DNA of 64,000 nucleotides from assembly GCA_002387205.1 (NCBI GenBank), contig DGLA01000011.1, positions 121,782 through 185,781 on the forward strand, given 5' to 3'. The notes under the pieces are model-generated. The model had not been told where the DNA came from and searched no databases. It saw only the letters and a program-made list of their open reading frames with translations. The stretch is from Stutzerimonas stutzeri (GTDB lineage Bacteria > Pseudomonadota > Gammaproteobacteria > Pseudomonadales > Pseudomonadaceae). Of the stretch, positions 26,188 to 34,912 are shown one piece after another (positions within the stretch are counted from its first letter, which is position 1; every line of letters begins with the position of its first letter). A program made the translations under genes and the position numbers.

Positions 26188-26556
26188 ATGAGCAAGACCA
26201 TTCTCATCGTCGACGACTCTGCCTCCATCCGCCAGGTCGTTGGCATCAGCCTCAAGAGTGCCGGCTACAGCGTGGTCGAAGCGGTCGACGGCAAGGACGC
26301 GCTGAGCAAGCTGGACGGCCGCAAGGTGCACCTGATGATCAGCGACGTGAACATGCCGAACATGGACGGCATCGCCTTTCTCAAGGCCGTCAAGCAGCTG
26401 CCGGCCTACAAGTTCACCCCGGTGATCATGCTCACCACCGAGGCCGGCGAGGCACGCAAGCAGGAAGGCCAGGCCGCAGGCGCCCGCGCCTGGATCGTCA
26501 AACCCTTCCAGCCGGCACAGATGCTCAATGCCGTCTCCAAGCTGATCCTGCCGTGA
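26188..26556 (+). CDS. cheY: CheY-like single-domain response regulator
   Basis: 122 residues, receiver only. Acidic pair Asp9-Asp10, phospho-acceptor Asp53 in MISDVNMPNMDG, Thr83/Thr84 and Lys105 in IVKPF. It should take phosphate from the CheA two genes on. No CheZ phosphatase gene is in the cluster. It may act on a motor or on another output. Nine bases separate it from the first transducer and 17 from STAS. Confidence 0.92.
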   Translation: MSKTILIVDDSASIRQVVGISLKSAGYSVVEAVDGKDALSKLDGRKVHLMISDVNMPNMDGIAFLKAVKQLPAYKFTPVIMLTTEAGEARKQEGQAAGARAWIVKPFQPAQMLNAVSKLILP

Positions 26557-26573
26557 ACCTGACGAGGACACCC

Positions 26574-26873
26574 ATGAGCGCCGAAGACATCCGCACCATC
26601 CGGCTGGAAGGCTCGCTGACCATCTACAGCGCCGCCGACAGCAAGCCGACCCTGCTGGACCAGCTGAACCCGCCGGGTCGGCTGGCCCTGGACCTCTCGG
26701 CTGTCGACGAGATCGACTGCGCCGGCTTGCAGCTGCTGGTGCTGGCACGCGAGGAAGCCCGTCGCGCCGGCGGCGAACTGCAGCTGGGCGAGTGCAGCGA
26801 GACCGTGCACGAAGCGCTGGTGCTCGGCGGCCTGGTGTCGTTCTTCGCCACTGCAGAGGAGGCAGACGCATGA
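26574..26873 (+). CDS. STAS domain protein with DCAG in place of a phospho-acceptor motif
   Basis: 99 residues, one STAS domain (SpoIIAA/RsbV fold). The start MSAEDIRTIR has a GAGGA ribosome site; an earlier in-frame ATG at 26553 overlaps cheY. The loop that holds the phosphorylated Ser/Thr in anti-sigma antagonists reads D48-C49-A50-G51, so the usual Ser or Thr is absent. It overlaps cheA by four bases (ATGA), so its product is made together with CheA. Likely a docking or regulatory part of the signalling complex; function otherwise unknown. Confidence 0.85.
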   Translation: MSAEDIRTIRLEGSLTIYSAADSKPTLLDQLNPPGRLALDLSAVDEIDCAGLQLLVLAREEARRAGGELQLGECSETVHEALVLGGLVSFFATAEEADA

Positions 26874-29026
26874 TCGACATGGCCGAAGTGCTTCAGACCT
26901 TTATCGCCGAGAGCCAGGAACTGCTGCAGCAGATGGAGCAGGCCCTGCTCGACATCGAGCAGAATCCCGACGACCCGGACACCCTCAACGCCATCTTTCG
27001 TGCCGCGCATACCATCAAGGGCTCGGCCGGACTGTTCGGCTTCGATCTGATCGTGGCCTTTACCCATGTGGCCGAGAGCGTGCTGGACCGGGTACGCAGC
27101 GGTGAGCTACCCATCGACGGCACCCTCAGCGCGCTGCTGCTCGAGGCAGGCGACCACCTGGCCGGGCTGATTGCCCAGCTCGACGCCGGCGCCTCGCTCG
27201 AGGCGCTGCCAGTGGCGATCATCGACCGCGGTGAAACGCTGATCAGCCGCATGGGCAGTTACCTCGAGGCGTCTCCAGGCGAAGCCCGCGGCGAACCGGT
27301 CACTTCCACTAGCGCCGCAACCGAGGCCGACATGAGCCGCGACGGGGGCCACTGGCACCTGTCGCTGCGCTTCGGCACGGACAGCCTGCGCAATGGCATG
27401 GACCCGCTGGCCTTTTTCCGCTACCTCAACACCTTCGGTCGCATCCTGCATGTCGAGGCGCTCACCGAGCAGCTGCCGGCCGCCGCCGAGATGGATCCGG
27501 AGAGCTGCTACCTCGGCTTCGAACTGGCCTTTGCCAGCGATGCCGACCGGGCCGCGATCGAGGGCGCCTTCGAATTCGTCCGTGAAGACAGCCTGGTGCA
27601 GGTCCTGCCGCCGGCGGCAGGACCCGATGCCTTGCGCGCACACCTGGACGCCCTACCGGAAGACGCCGCCGAGGCCGGCGAGCGGCTGCTGCGCTGTGCC
27701 AGCGTCAGCCGCGCCGAACTGGACGCCGTGCTGGCGCCTGTGCCGGCCATGGCCGAGACGGCTGCCGAGATGACACAAGCCACCCCGAGCCAGCAAAAGG
27801 CGCCGGTCGATGGTCCAGCCCCCGCGGCCAGAGTGCGCGGCGACAACAGCCTGATCCGCGTCGACGCTGGCAAGCTCGACCAGCTGATCAACCTCATCGG
27901 CGAGCTGATCATTGCCGGCGCCGGTGCGCGCATGATCGCCCAGAGCAGCGGGCTGAGCGCCATGGTCGAAGCCACCGAAGTGCTCTCGCGGCTGGTCGAA
28001 GAAGTCCGTGACTCGGCGCTGACCCTGCGCATGGTGCAGATCGGCGGCACGTTCAACCGCTTCCAGCGCGTGGTGCGCGATGTTGCCCGCGAGCTGGGCA
28101 AGGACATCACGCTGCAGATCAGCGGCGGCGATACCGAGCTGGACAAGACCGTGGTGGAAAAGATCGGCGATCCGCTGACCCACCTGGTGCGCAACGCCAT
28201 GGATCACGGCATCGAGCCGCTCGAGGTGCGTCGCGCTGCCGGCAAGCCGTTGCAGGGGCGGGTCAGCCTCAATGCCTACCACGAGGCCGGCGGCATCGTC
28301 ATCGAGGTTTCCGACGACGGTGGCGGCCTCGACCCGCAGAAGATCCTGGCCAAGGCCCTGCAGCGCGGCCTGGTGGCGGACGGACAGGCCCTGGCCGAGA
28401 AAGACATTCTCAACCTGATCTTCGAACCGGGCTTTTCCACTGCCGAAACCGTCAGCAACCTCTCCGGACGCGGCGTCGGCATGGACGTGGTCAAGCGCAA
28501 CATCACGGCCCTGCGCGGCACCGTCGAGCTGGACAGCAGCCTCGGCATCGGCACCTGCGTGCGCATCCGCCTGCCACTGACCCTGGCCATCATCGACGGC
28601 TTCCGCATCGGCGTCGGCCAGGCCAGCTATGTGGTGCCGCTGGACATGGTGGAGGAATGCATCGAACTGCCGGCGGGCCATCTGGACGGGCAGGATTACC
28701 TCGACCTGCGCGGCGACGTCCTGCCGTTCATCCGCCTGCGCCAGCTGTTCGACGAGAACAGCACGCCGCCGCGCCGCGAAAACGTGGTGGTGGTGCGCTA
28801 CGCCGGCAGCCGCGCCGGCCTGGTGGTCGACCAGTTGCTCGGCGAATTCCAGACCGTGATCAAACCGCTGAGCAAGGTCTTCGACCAAGTCTCCGGTTTC
28901 AGCGGCTTCACCATCCTGGGCAGCGGCGCCGTTGCCCTGATTCTGGATATTCCAGGGTTGCTCGGGCGTGTCGCCCGCGCGCCACTCGACCTGCGCCAGG
29001 CCAGCCCTGTCGCAACCCTCACCTGA
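26870..29026 (+). CDS. cheA: Chemotaxis histidine kinase CheA
   Basis: 718 residues. P1/Hpt about 1-105 with phospho-His47 in RAAHTIKGSAGLFGF; a P2-like domain about 160-245 (WHLSLRFGTDSL, CYLGFELAFA); P3 dimerisation from about 322 (IRVDAGKLDQLINLIGEL); P4 ATPase with N box HLVRNAMDHGIE, DDGGGLD and GRGVGMDVV; P5 CheW-like from about 560 to the end. It phosphorylates CheY and CheB in response to the receptors. A longer frame upstream is out of family; the ATG overlapping STAS is right. Confidence 0.95.
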   Translation: MIDMAEVLQTFIAESQELLQQMEQALLDIEQNPDDPDTLNAIFRAAHTIKGSAGLFGFDLIVAFTHVAESVLDRVRSGELPIDGTLSALLLEAGDHLAGLIAQLDAGASLEALPVAIIDRGETLISRMGSYLEASPGEARGEPVTSTSAATEADMSRDGGHWHLSLRFGTDSLRNGMDPLAFFRYLNTFGRILHVEALTEQLPAAAEMDPESCYLGFELAFASDADRAAIEGAFEFVREDSLVQVLPPAAGPDALRAHLDALPEDAAEAGERLLRCASVSRAELDAVLAPVPAMAETAAEMTQATPSQQKAPVDGPAPAARVRGDNSLIRVDAGKLDQLINLIGELIIAGAGARMIAQSSGLSAMVEATEVLSRLVEEVRDSALTLRMVQIGGTFNRFQRVVRDVARELGKDITLQISGGDTELDKTVVEKIGDPLTHLVRNAMDHGIEPLEVRRAAGKPLQGRVSLNAYHEAGGIVIEVSDDGGGLDPQKILAKALQRGLVADGQALAEKDILNLIFEPGFSTAETVSNLSGRGVGMDVVKRNITALRGTVELDSSLGIGTCVRIRLPLTLAIIDGFRIGVGQASYVVPLDMVEECIELPAGHLDGQDYLDLRGDVLPFIRLRQLFDENSTPPRRENVVVVRYAGSRAGLVVDQLLGEFQTVIKPLSKVFDQVSGFSGFTILGSGAVALILDIPGLLGRVARAPLDLRQASPVATLT

Positions 29027-29040
29027 CGAGAGCCACGACC

Positions 29041-30855
29041 ATGACCTTTACCCGCCCCCTGTTCGTGCTGGTCGCCGCCGCGCTGGCCAGCCTGACGGCC
29101 CTGACCCTGACCCTCCTGCAGAACGTTGGCAACGGCGTATTGCCCCTGGTGGCGCTGGCTGGCGTCCTGGTACTGGCCATCCAGGGCCTGGCCCTGGCTC
29201 GCAGCCTGCGTACCCTGGGCGCCGAGCTGCAGCACATGACCGACGAGCACGCCCTGGGCGACATCGATGTGGTGCTTGACCTCCACCGCTTCGGCGGCAG
29301 CTTCAAGGCGCTGGCCCACGGCATCAACGAGCTGGTGGCTGCCCACATCATCGTCAAGAAAAAGGCCATGGCCTGCGTCAAGGCTTTTGGCGAGGGGGAT
29401 CTGACAGCCCCGCTGGAGCGCTTCCCCGGCAAGAAGGCCTTCATCAACGACAACATCGAGCAGCTGCGTGACAACCTGACCGGACTGATGGACGAGATGC
29501 GCCACATGTCCGACGAGCATGACCGCGGCGATATCGATGTGGTGATCGATGCCGAGCGCTTCGCCGGTTCCTACCGCGAGATCGCCCACGGCATCAACGC
29601 CATGGTTGCCGGGCATATCAGCGTTAAGAAGAAGGCCATGGCCGCGGTTCGCGCCTTTGGTGAGGGTGACCTGTCCGCACCGCTGGAACAGTTCCCGGGC
29701 AAGAAGGCCTTTATCAATGACAACATCGAGCAACTGCGCAGCAACATCCTGGCGCTGATCGAAGACACCCGCATGCTCAGCGAGGCGGCCATGCTCGGCC
29801 AGCTCGAGGTGCGTGCCGACGCCTCGCGCCATCGCGGCGACTTCCAGCGCATCGTCAACGGCATCAACGGCACTCTCGAGGCGATCATCGTCCCGCTCAA
29901 CGAGGCCATGGCAGTCATCGCCCGCCTGGCCGAGGGCGATCTGTCGCGGACCATGGAAGGGGAATGCCAGGGTCACCTGCTTGCCTTGAAAAACTCGATC
30001 AATACCACGGTCGAGAAACTGGCTGAAGTGATCGGCCGGGTACACCACTCCACCGACATTCTCAGCAGCGCCGCCGAGGAAATTTCCGCCACCGCCCAGA
30101 GCCTCAGCCAGGCAGCTTCCGGCCAGGCAACCTCGGTCGAGGAAACCTCGGCGTCGATGGAGCAGATGTCCGCCTCGATCGAGCAGAACACCGAAAACGC
30201 CCGCATCACCGATGGCATGGCCGGCAAGGCCTCCTGCGAGGCTGCCGAGGGTGGCCAGGCGGTAAAGGACACCGTGGCGGCGATGAAAGTCATCGCCGAG
30301 AAGATCGGCATCGTCGACGACATCGCCTACCAGACCAACCTGCTGGCGCTCAACGCGGCCATCGAAGCGGCCCGCGCCGGCGAGCACGGCAAGGGCTTTG
30401 CGGTGGTCGCCGCCGAGGTGCGCAAGCTGGCCGAGCGCAGCCAGGTGGCGGCGCAAGAGATAGGCCAAGTGGCCAAGAGCAGCGTGTCGCTGGCCGAGCG
30501 CGCCGGCTATCTGCTCGACCAGATGGTGCCCTCGATCACCAAGACCTCCGACCTGGTTCAGGAAATCACCGCCGCCTCCCAGGAACAGACCTCGGGAGTG
30601 GGCCAGATCAGCGCCGCCATGAACCAGCTCAGCGAGATCACCCAGCAGAACGCCTCCGCCTCCGAAGAGCTGGCCGCCACTGCCGAGGAAATGAGCGGCC
30701 AGGCCGAGCAGCTGCAACGTCTTATGCAGTTCTTCAGCCTGGAGGGCCGCCAGCCCTTTGCAGCCTCGGCCGAAATGACCATCCCGAGCCTGCGCGAACG
30801 ACGCGGCAATCTGCGCGAGATGACCGATGGCGGCTTTGTCCGCTTCGGGAGCTGA
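29041..30855 (+). CDS. Methyl-accepting chemotaxis protein with tandem HAMP-like repeats
   Basis: 604 residues. Two membrane segments (about 7-27 and 33-53) are joined by a loop of only a few residues, so no periplasmic sensor. Residues 66-145 and 156-235 repeat at exactly 90 residues (DEHxxGDIDVV, GIN, VKKKAM, FGEGDL, FPGKKAFINDNIEQLR); a third diverged unit ends near 325. This looks like a poly-HAMP array that senses internally. The signalling domain is about 340-565 with the tip near 426-460. The C-terminus ends GFVRFGS, fitting a CheR-tether pentapeptide. A longer frame upstream lies inside cheA and is not used. Confidence 0.9.
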   Translation: MTFTRPLFVLVAAALASLTALTLTLLQNVGNGVLPLVALAGVLVLAIQGLALARSLRTLGAELQHMTDEHALGDIDVVLDLHRFGGSFKALAHGINELVAAHIIVKKKAMACVKAFGEGDLTAPLERFPGKKAFINDNIEQLRDNLTGLMDEMRHMSDEHDRGDIDVVIDAERFAGSYREIAHGINAMVAGHISVKKKAMAAVRAFGEGDLSAPLEQFPGKKAFINDNIEQLRSNILALIEDTRMLSEAAMLGQLEVRADASRHRGDFQRIVNGINGTLEAIIVPLNEAMAVIARLAEGDLSRTMEGECQGHLLALKNSINTTVEKLAEVIGRVHHSTDILSSAAEEISATAQSLSQAASGQATSVEETSASMEQMSASIEQNTENARITDGMAGKASCEAAEGGQAVKDTVAAMKVIAEKIGIVDDIAYQTNLLALNAAIEAARAGEHGKGFAVVAAEVRKLAERSQVAAQEIGQVAKSSVSLAERAGYLLDQMVPSITKTSDLVQEITAASQEQTSGVGQISAAMNQLSEITQQNASASEELAATAEEMSGQAEQLQRLMQFFSLEGRQPFAASAEMTIPSLRERRGNLREMTDGGFVRFGS

Positions 30856-30858
30856 GCC

Positions 30859-31410
30859 ATGACCACCGACCTCGCCCTGTTGGTCAACCAGGGACAACAA
30901 AGCCAGTACCTGACCTTTCGTGTCGGCCAGGACGCATATGGCGTCGCCATCCGCTACGTGCGGGAGATCCTGGAGTTCGGACAGATCACCTTCGTGCCGA
31001 TGATGCCCAGGCTGGTACGTGGCGTGATCAATCTGCGCGGCGCCGTCGTGCCGATCATCGACCTGGCCGAGCGCTTCGGCCATGGTCGCACCACACTCGG
31101 CGCGCGCACCTGCATCGTCATCGTGGAGATCGTCGACGAGGGGGAGACCCACCTGATGGGCGCCCTAGTCGATGCGTTCAACGCCGTGGTTGAAATCGAA
31201 GCGGGCGCCATCCGCCAGGCACCCGCGTTCGGCAGCCGTATCCGCGGTGAATTCATCGAGGACATGGCGCGTATCGACGAGCACTTCCTCACCCTGCTGC
31301 GCATGGAGCAAGTGCTGTCGGTCGCCCAGATCGCAGACATGGCAAGCCAACCCAATGCCCCTACCTTCTTTCCATGTGATGCGCGCGAGCGCGCAGGAGC
31401 AAGTCAATGA
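30859..31410 (+). CDS. cheW: CheW-like coupling protein (first copy)
   Basis: 183 residues; CheW beta-barrel with QYLTFRVGQDAYGVAI, VREILE, PMMPRLVRGVINLRGAVVP and an RTCIVIVE strand. Couples receptors to CheA. It is slightly longer at the C-terminus than usual. Three bases after the preceding MCP and four-base overlap with the next MCP. Closely related to the second CheW of the cluster. Confidence 0.93.
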   Translation: MTTDLALLVNQGQQSQYLTFRVGQDAYGVAIRYVREILEFGQITFVPMMPRLVRGVINLRGAVVPIIDLAERFGHGRTTLGARTCIVIVEIVDEGETHLMGALVDAFNAVVEIEAGAIRQAPAFGSRIRGEFIEDMARIDEHFLTLLRMEQVLSVAQIADMASQPNAPTFFPCDARERAGASQ

Positions 31411-33038
31411 CCATCAGCAAAAAAATGATCCTTCTGGTTCTCTCGGCCCTTCTCGGCATCGTTCTACTGTCCGGCCTGGGCTACCAGCAAATGCACAAGG
31501 TGTTCACCGCAGCCAACTACGGCAACGTCAACTCGGTTCCCAGCCTTTCCGCCTTGAACAAGCTACGAAGCGCCGTCAACGTGCAGATTCAACTGATCTA
31601 CAGCCATATCCTGACCGTAGACGATGTGTCGATGGCCGAGATAGAGAAGCAAATCCAGATCAACCGAGGCGATATCCAGCAAGCCATTGATGAATACACC
31701 CAGGTGTTGTCCGACGACAAGGACACCCAGCTCCTCGAGGCAGACCGCCAAGGTATAGCCGCCCTCCTGCAGGGCGCCGACGTCGCACTGAGCATTTCGC
31801 GCAGGAACGAGAACGAGGCCGCCCGCGACGCCATGATCGCGCTGCAGAAAGACCTCATGGATCCGCTGCGCAACGCCCTCAACGCCCATCTCGAATACAA
31901 CATCGATGCCGCCAACAAGGGCAGCGCGACTGCAGAGGACACGCTCGAGCGAGCTACGCTGATCTCCATCGTCGTATCGCTGATCACCTTGCTGGTCATC
32001 GGCCTGCTTGGCACCCTGATCACCCGCAACCTGCTGCGCCAGCTGGGCGGCGAGCCGGCCTATGCTGCCGATGTGGTGAGTCGCATCGCCGGGGGCGATC
32101 TGAGCATCGACATAACGACCAGACCCGGTGACGACAGCAGCATGCTGGCCGCCATCAGGCAGATGAGCGAAAAGCTCGCGCAAATCATCGGCGAGGTGCG
32201 CAGCAACGCCAACTCGCTGACCAGCGCCGCCGAGGAGATTTCCGCGACGGCCCAGAGCATGAGCCAGGGCGCCTCCGAGCAGGCCGCCTCGGTCGAAGAA
32301 ACCTCGGCTTCGATGGAGCAGATGTCCGCATCCATCGAGCAGAACACCGAGAACGCCCGCGTCACCGACGGCATGGCCGGCAAGGCAGCAGGAGAAGCCA
32401 CCGAAGGCGGCCAGGCGGTAAAGGATACCGTGGCAGCGATGAAGGCCATTGCCGACAAGATCGGCATCGTTGATGACATCGCCTACCAGACCAACCTCCT
32501 GGCGCTCAACGCCGCCATCGAGGCGGCTCGCGCCGGCGAGCACGGCAAGGGCTTTGCGGTGGTCGCCGCCGAGGTGCGCAAGCTGGCCGAACGCAGCCAG
32601 GTGGCGGCCCAGGAAATCGGCGAGGTGGCGCGCGGCAGCGTGGCACTGGCCGAACGCGCCGGCAATCTGCTCGACCAGATGGTGCCTTCCATCACCAAGA
32701 CCTCGGACCTGGTACAGGAAATCGCCGCGGCCTCCCAGGAGCAGACCGCAGGGGTCGGCCAGATCAATACCGCCATGGCCCAGCTCAGCCAGATCACCCA
32801 GCAGTCGGCATCCTCCGCCGAAGAGCTGGCTGCCACCGCCGAGGAGATGAGTGGCCAGGCCGAGCAGTTGCAGCAATTGATGGGGTTCTTCCGGGTCGGA
32901 GCCGAGCCGCAACAGCCCCAGCCAGCACCGAAAGGCCAACGCCTGGAAACCCTGAAAACCGCCATAGGCGCCGCCTTTTCCGAGGGCAACGCCAGCCAGG
33001 CGGCCCTGCCCGCCGGTTTCGTACGCTTCAAGGGGTGA
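31407..33038 (+). CDS. Methyl-accepting chemotaxis protein with four-helix-bundle sensor
   Basis: 543 residues. First membrane segment about 7-26, helical periplasmic domain about 30-183 (4HB_MCP type), second membrane segment 185-207, HAMP about 208-262, and signalling domain about 270-495 with tip DIAYQTNLLALNAAIEAARA. It should sense an external small ligand. The signalling part is about 88 percent identical by eye to that of the MCP two genes upstream. It ends GFVRFKG, a match to the CheR-tether pattern. Confidence 0.93.
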   Translation: MTISKKMILLVLSALLGIVLLSGLGYQQMHKVFTAANYGNVNSVPSLSALNKLRSAVNVQIQLIYSHILTVDDVSMAEIEKQIQINRGDIQQAIDEYTQVLSDDKDTQLLEADRQGIAALLQGADVALSISRRNENEAARDAMIALQKDLMDPLRNALNAHLEYNIDAANKGSATAEDTLERATLISIVVSLITLLVIGLLGTLITRNLLRQLGGEPAYAADVVSRIAGGDLSIDITTRPGDDSSMLAAIRQMSEKLAQIIGEVRSNANSLTSAAEEISATAQSMSQGASEQAASVEETSASMEQMSASIEQNTENARVTDGMAGKAAGEATEGGQAVKDTVAAMKAIADKIGIVDDIAYQTNLLALNAAIEAARAGEHGKGFAVVAAEVRKLAERSQVAAQEIGEVARGSVALAERAGNLLDQMVPSITKTSDLVQEIAAASQEQTAGVGQINTAMAQLSQITQQSASSAEELAATAEEMSGQAEQLQQLMGFFRVGAEPQQPQPAPKGQRLETLKTAIGAAFSEGNASQAALPAGFVRFKG

Positions 33039-33042
33039 TGCC

Positions 33043-33564
33043 ATGCCAGACAGCCAACAGACCGCTAGCCGGGCACACGCCGCGCCCGCCCAGTACCTGA
33101 CCTTTACCCTCGGCACCGAACTGTTCGCCGTCGAGACCCTGAGCGTTCGCGAGATCATCGAGTACGGCACGCTGACGCCGATTCCAATGATGCCGCCCTC
33201 GATCCTCGGGGTGATCAACCTGCGCGGCGCGGTCGTGCCGGTGGTCGATCTGCGGCTGCGTTTCGGTGACGGGGCCACGCCCCTTGGCCGGCGCACCTGC
33301 ATCGTCATCCTTGAGGTGGCGCAGGCGGATGCCACCCAGGTGATCGGCGTGGTGGTCGATGCGGTCAATGCCGTGCTGGAGATCGGTGCCGCCGACATCG
33401 AGCCGGCGCCGCGCTTCGGCGGTCGCCTGCGGGCCGAGTTCATGCGTGGCATGGGCAAGGTCGACGGCCGCCTGGTGATCCTGCTGGACATCGGCAGGGT
33501 CCTTTCAGTCGACGACCTGGCCCTGCTGGCCGACCTCGAGAAGGCCGGGCAGGCCCAGGCCTGA
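33043..33564 (+). CDS. cheW: CheW-like coupling protein (second copy)
   Basis: 173 residues with the same landmarks as the first copy (QYLTFTLGTELFAVE, VREIIE, PMMPPSILGVINLRGAVVP, RTCIVILE). It pairs with the preceding MCP, four bases away, so the cluster carries two MCP-CheW cassettes in tandem. Two CheW copies may serve different receptor arrays or add to the baseplate. Confidence 0.93.
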   Translation: MPDSQQTASRAHAAPAQYLTFTLGTELFAVETLSVREIIEYGTLTPIPMMPPSILGVINLRGAVVPVVDLRLRFGDGATPLGRRTCIVILEVAQADATQVIGVVVDAVNAVLEIGAADIEPAPRFGGRLRAEFMRGMGKVDGRLVILLDIGRVLSVDDLALLADLEKAGQAQA

Positions 33565-33567
33565 CGG

Positions 33568-34389
33568 ATGCCCATGGACACCATCACCATCACCCTCAGT
33601 GACGTCGAGTTTCGTCAGTTCCGCGGCCTGATCCACCAGATCGCCGGGATCAGCCTGTCCGACGCCAAGAAGCCCCTGGTCGTCGGCCGCCTCGGCAAGC
33701 GCCTGCGCCAGCACGGGCTGGCCAGCTATGCCGATTACTTCCATCTGGTGCAGCGCGACCGCGGCGAACTGCAGGTGGCGGTGGACCTACTGACCACCAA
33801 CGAGACCTACTTCTTCCGTGAGCCGAAGCACTTCGACTTCCTACGCCAGCTGCTGGAGGGCGAGCTGCGCACCGGCCGCGGCCCCCTGCGCATCTGGAGC
33901 GGCGCCTGCTCCAGCGGCGAGGAGCCCTATACCATCGCCATGCTGCTGGCCGAACACCTCGGCCAGCGCCCCTGGGAAATCCTCGCCTCGGACTTGAGCA
34001 CGCGGATTCTCGAACAGGCACGCTCCGGCACCTATCCTCTGGAAGAGGCCGAGGGCATTCCCCTCGAGCTCCTGCATCGCTATTGCCTCAAGGGCACCGG
34101 CCGCCATGAAGGGCTGTTCGCCATCGACCCGGCAATAGGCAAGCGGGTGCAGTTTTCGCAGATCAATCTCAACACGACCCTGCCCGATGTCGGCCAGTTC
34201 GATGTGATTTTTCTGCGCAACGTGATGATCTACTTCAATCCCGAAACCAAGCGCCAGGTGGTCCAGCGCCTGCTTGCCCACCTGCGTCCCGGCGGCTATT
34301 TCATCATCAGCCATTCGGAAAGCCTGAACGGCATCAGCGACGCCCTGAAGGTGATTCGCCCCTCGATCTACCGTAAGCCCGATGCCTGA
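33568..34389 (+). CDS. cheR: Chemotaxis protein methyltransferase CheR
   Basis: 273 residues. N-terminal helical domain (about 1-70, with basic VGRLGKRLRQHG) and Rossmann methyltransferase domain with TTNETYFFREPKHF and the SAM site WSGACSSGEEPYT. It methylates receptor glutamates for adaptation. Another ATG two codons in (MDTITITL) is possible. It overlaps cheD by 8 bases. Confidence 0.95.
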   Translation: MPMDTITITLSDVEFRQFRGLIHQIAGISLSDAKKPLVVGRLGKRLRQHGLASYADYFHLVQRDRGELQVAVDLLTTNETYFFREPKHFDFLRQLLEGELRTGRGPLRIWSGACSSGEEPYTIAMLLAEHLGQRPWEILASDLSTRILEQARSGTYPLEEAEGIPLELLHRYCLKGTGRHEGLFAIDPAIGKRVQFSQINLNTTLPDVGQFDVIFLRNVMIYFNPETKRQVVQRLLAHLRPGGYFIISHSESLNGISDALKVIRPSIYRKPDA

Positions 34390-34912
34390 TCGCGGACGCT
34401 TGGCAGACATCTACCTGCAGCCCGGCGAGCTGTATTTCGGCGACCGCCGGGTACGGCTGCGCACCCTGCTCGGTTCCTGCGTGTCGCTGGTGTTCTGGCA
34501 TGCCGGGCGGCGCATCGGCGGCATGAACCATTTCATGCTGCCCAGCCGCACGCGCCCGGCCGGCGCCGCACTGGACGGTCGCTACGGTGATGAGGCCGTC
34601 GCGCTGCTGCTGCAGGCGATCCAGGCCTCGGGCACCCGCGTCCAGGACTACCGGGTGCACCTGGTGGGGGGCGGCGACATGTTCCCCCGGCTGGGCCGGC
34701 AACCTGACGGCAGCGTTGGCGAGCGCAACGTCGAGGCCGCCCGACGACTGCTCGCCGAACATGGCCTGCAATGCCATGGCGAGCACGTCGGTGGCAGCGG
34801 CCACCGCAATCTGATCTTTGATATCTGCAGCGGCCAGGTGGCCGTACGGCAGCTTTTACCCGCGCAATCGCCAGGGACGGCCTCTGGAGCCCGCACCAAT
34901 GAAAAGCATTAA
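34382..34912 (+). CDS. cheD: Chemoreceptor glutamine deamidase CheD
   Basis: 176 residues. The catalytic region LLGSCVSLVFW holds the active cysteine; the conserved GGMNHFMLP and HLVGGGDMF blocks follow. CheD deamidates receptor glutamines and can interact with CheC-type phosphatases; no cheC is present here. Overlaps cheR at its start and cheB by 14 bases at its end. Confidence 0.94.
   Translation: MPDRGRLADIYLQPGELYFGDRRVRLRTLLGSCVSLVFWHAGRRIGGMNHFMLPSRTRPAGAALDGRYGDEAVALLLQAIQASGTRVQDYRVHLVGGGDMFPRLGRQPDGSVGERNVEAARRLLAEHGLQCHGEHVGGSGHRNLIFDICSGQVAVRQLLPAQSPGTASGARTNEKH

Noticed and set aside
28798..31152. 784-codon open frame antisense to the first long MCP
   Set aside because: It is a high-GC shadow of cheA, the MCP and cheW; composition is His/Gly/Leu-rich with no family match, and the plus-strand genes have clear catalytic and structural motifs.
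31563..33593. 676-codon open frame antisense to the second MCP and CheW
   Set aside because: Same kind of shadow; no ribosome site and low-complexity composition.
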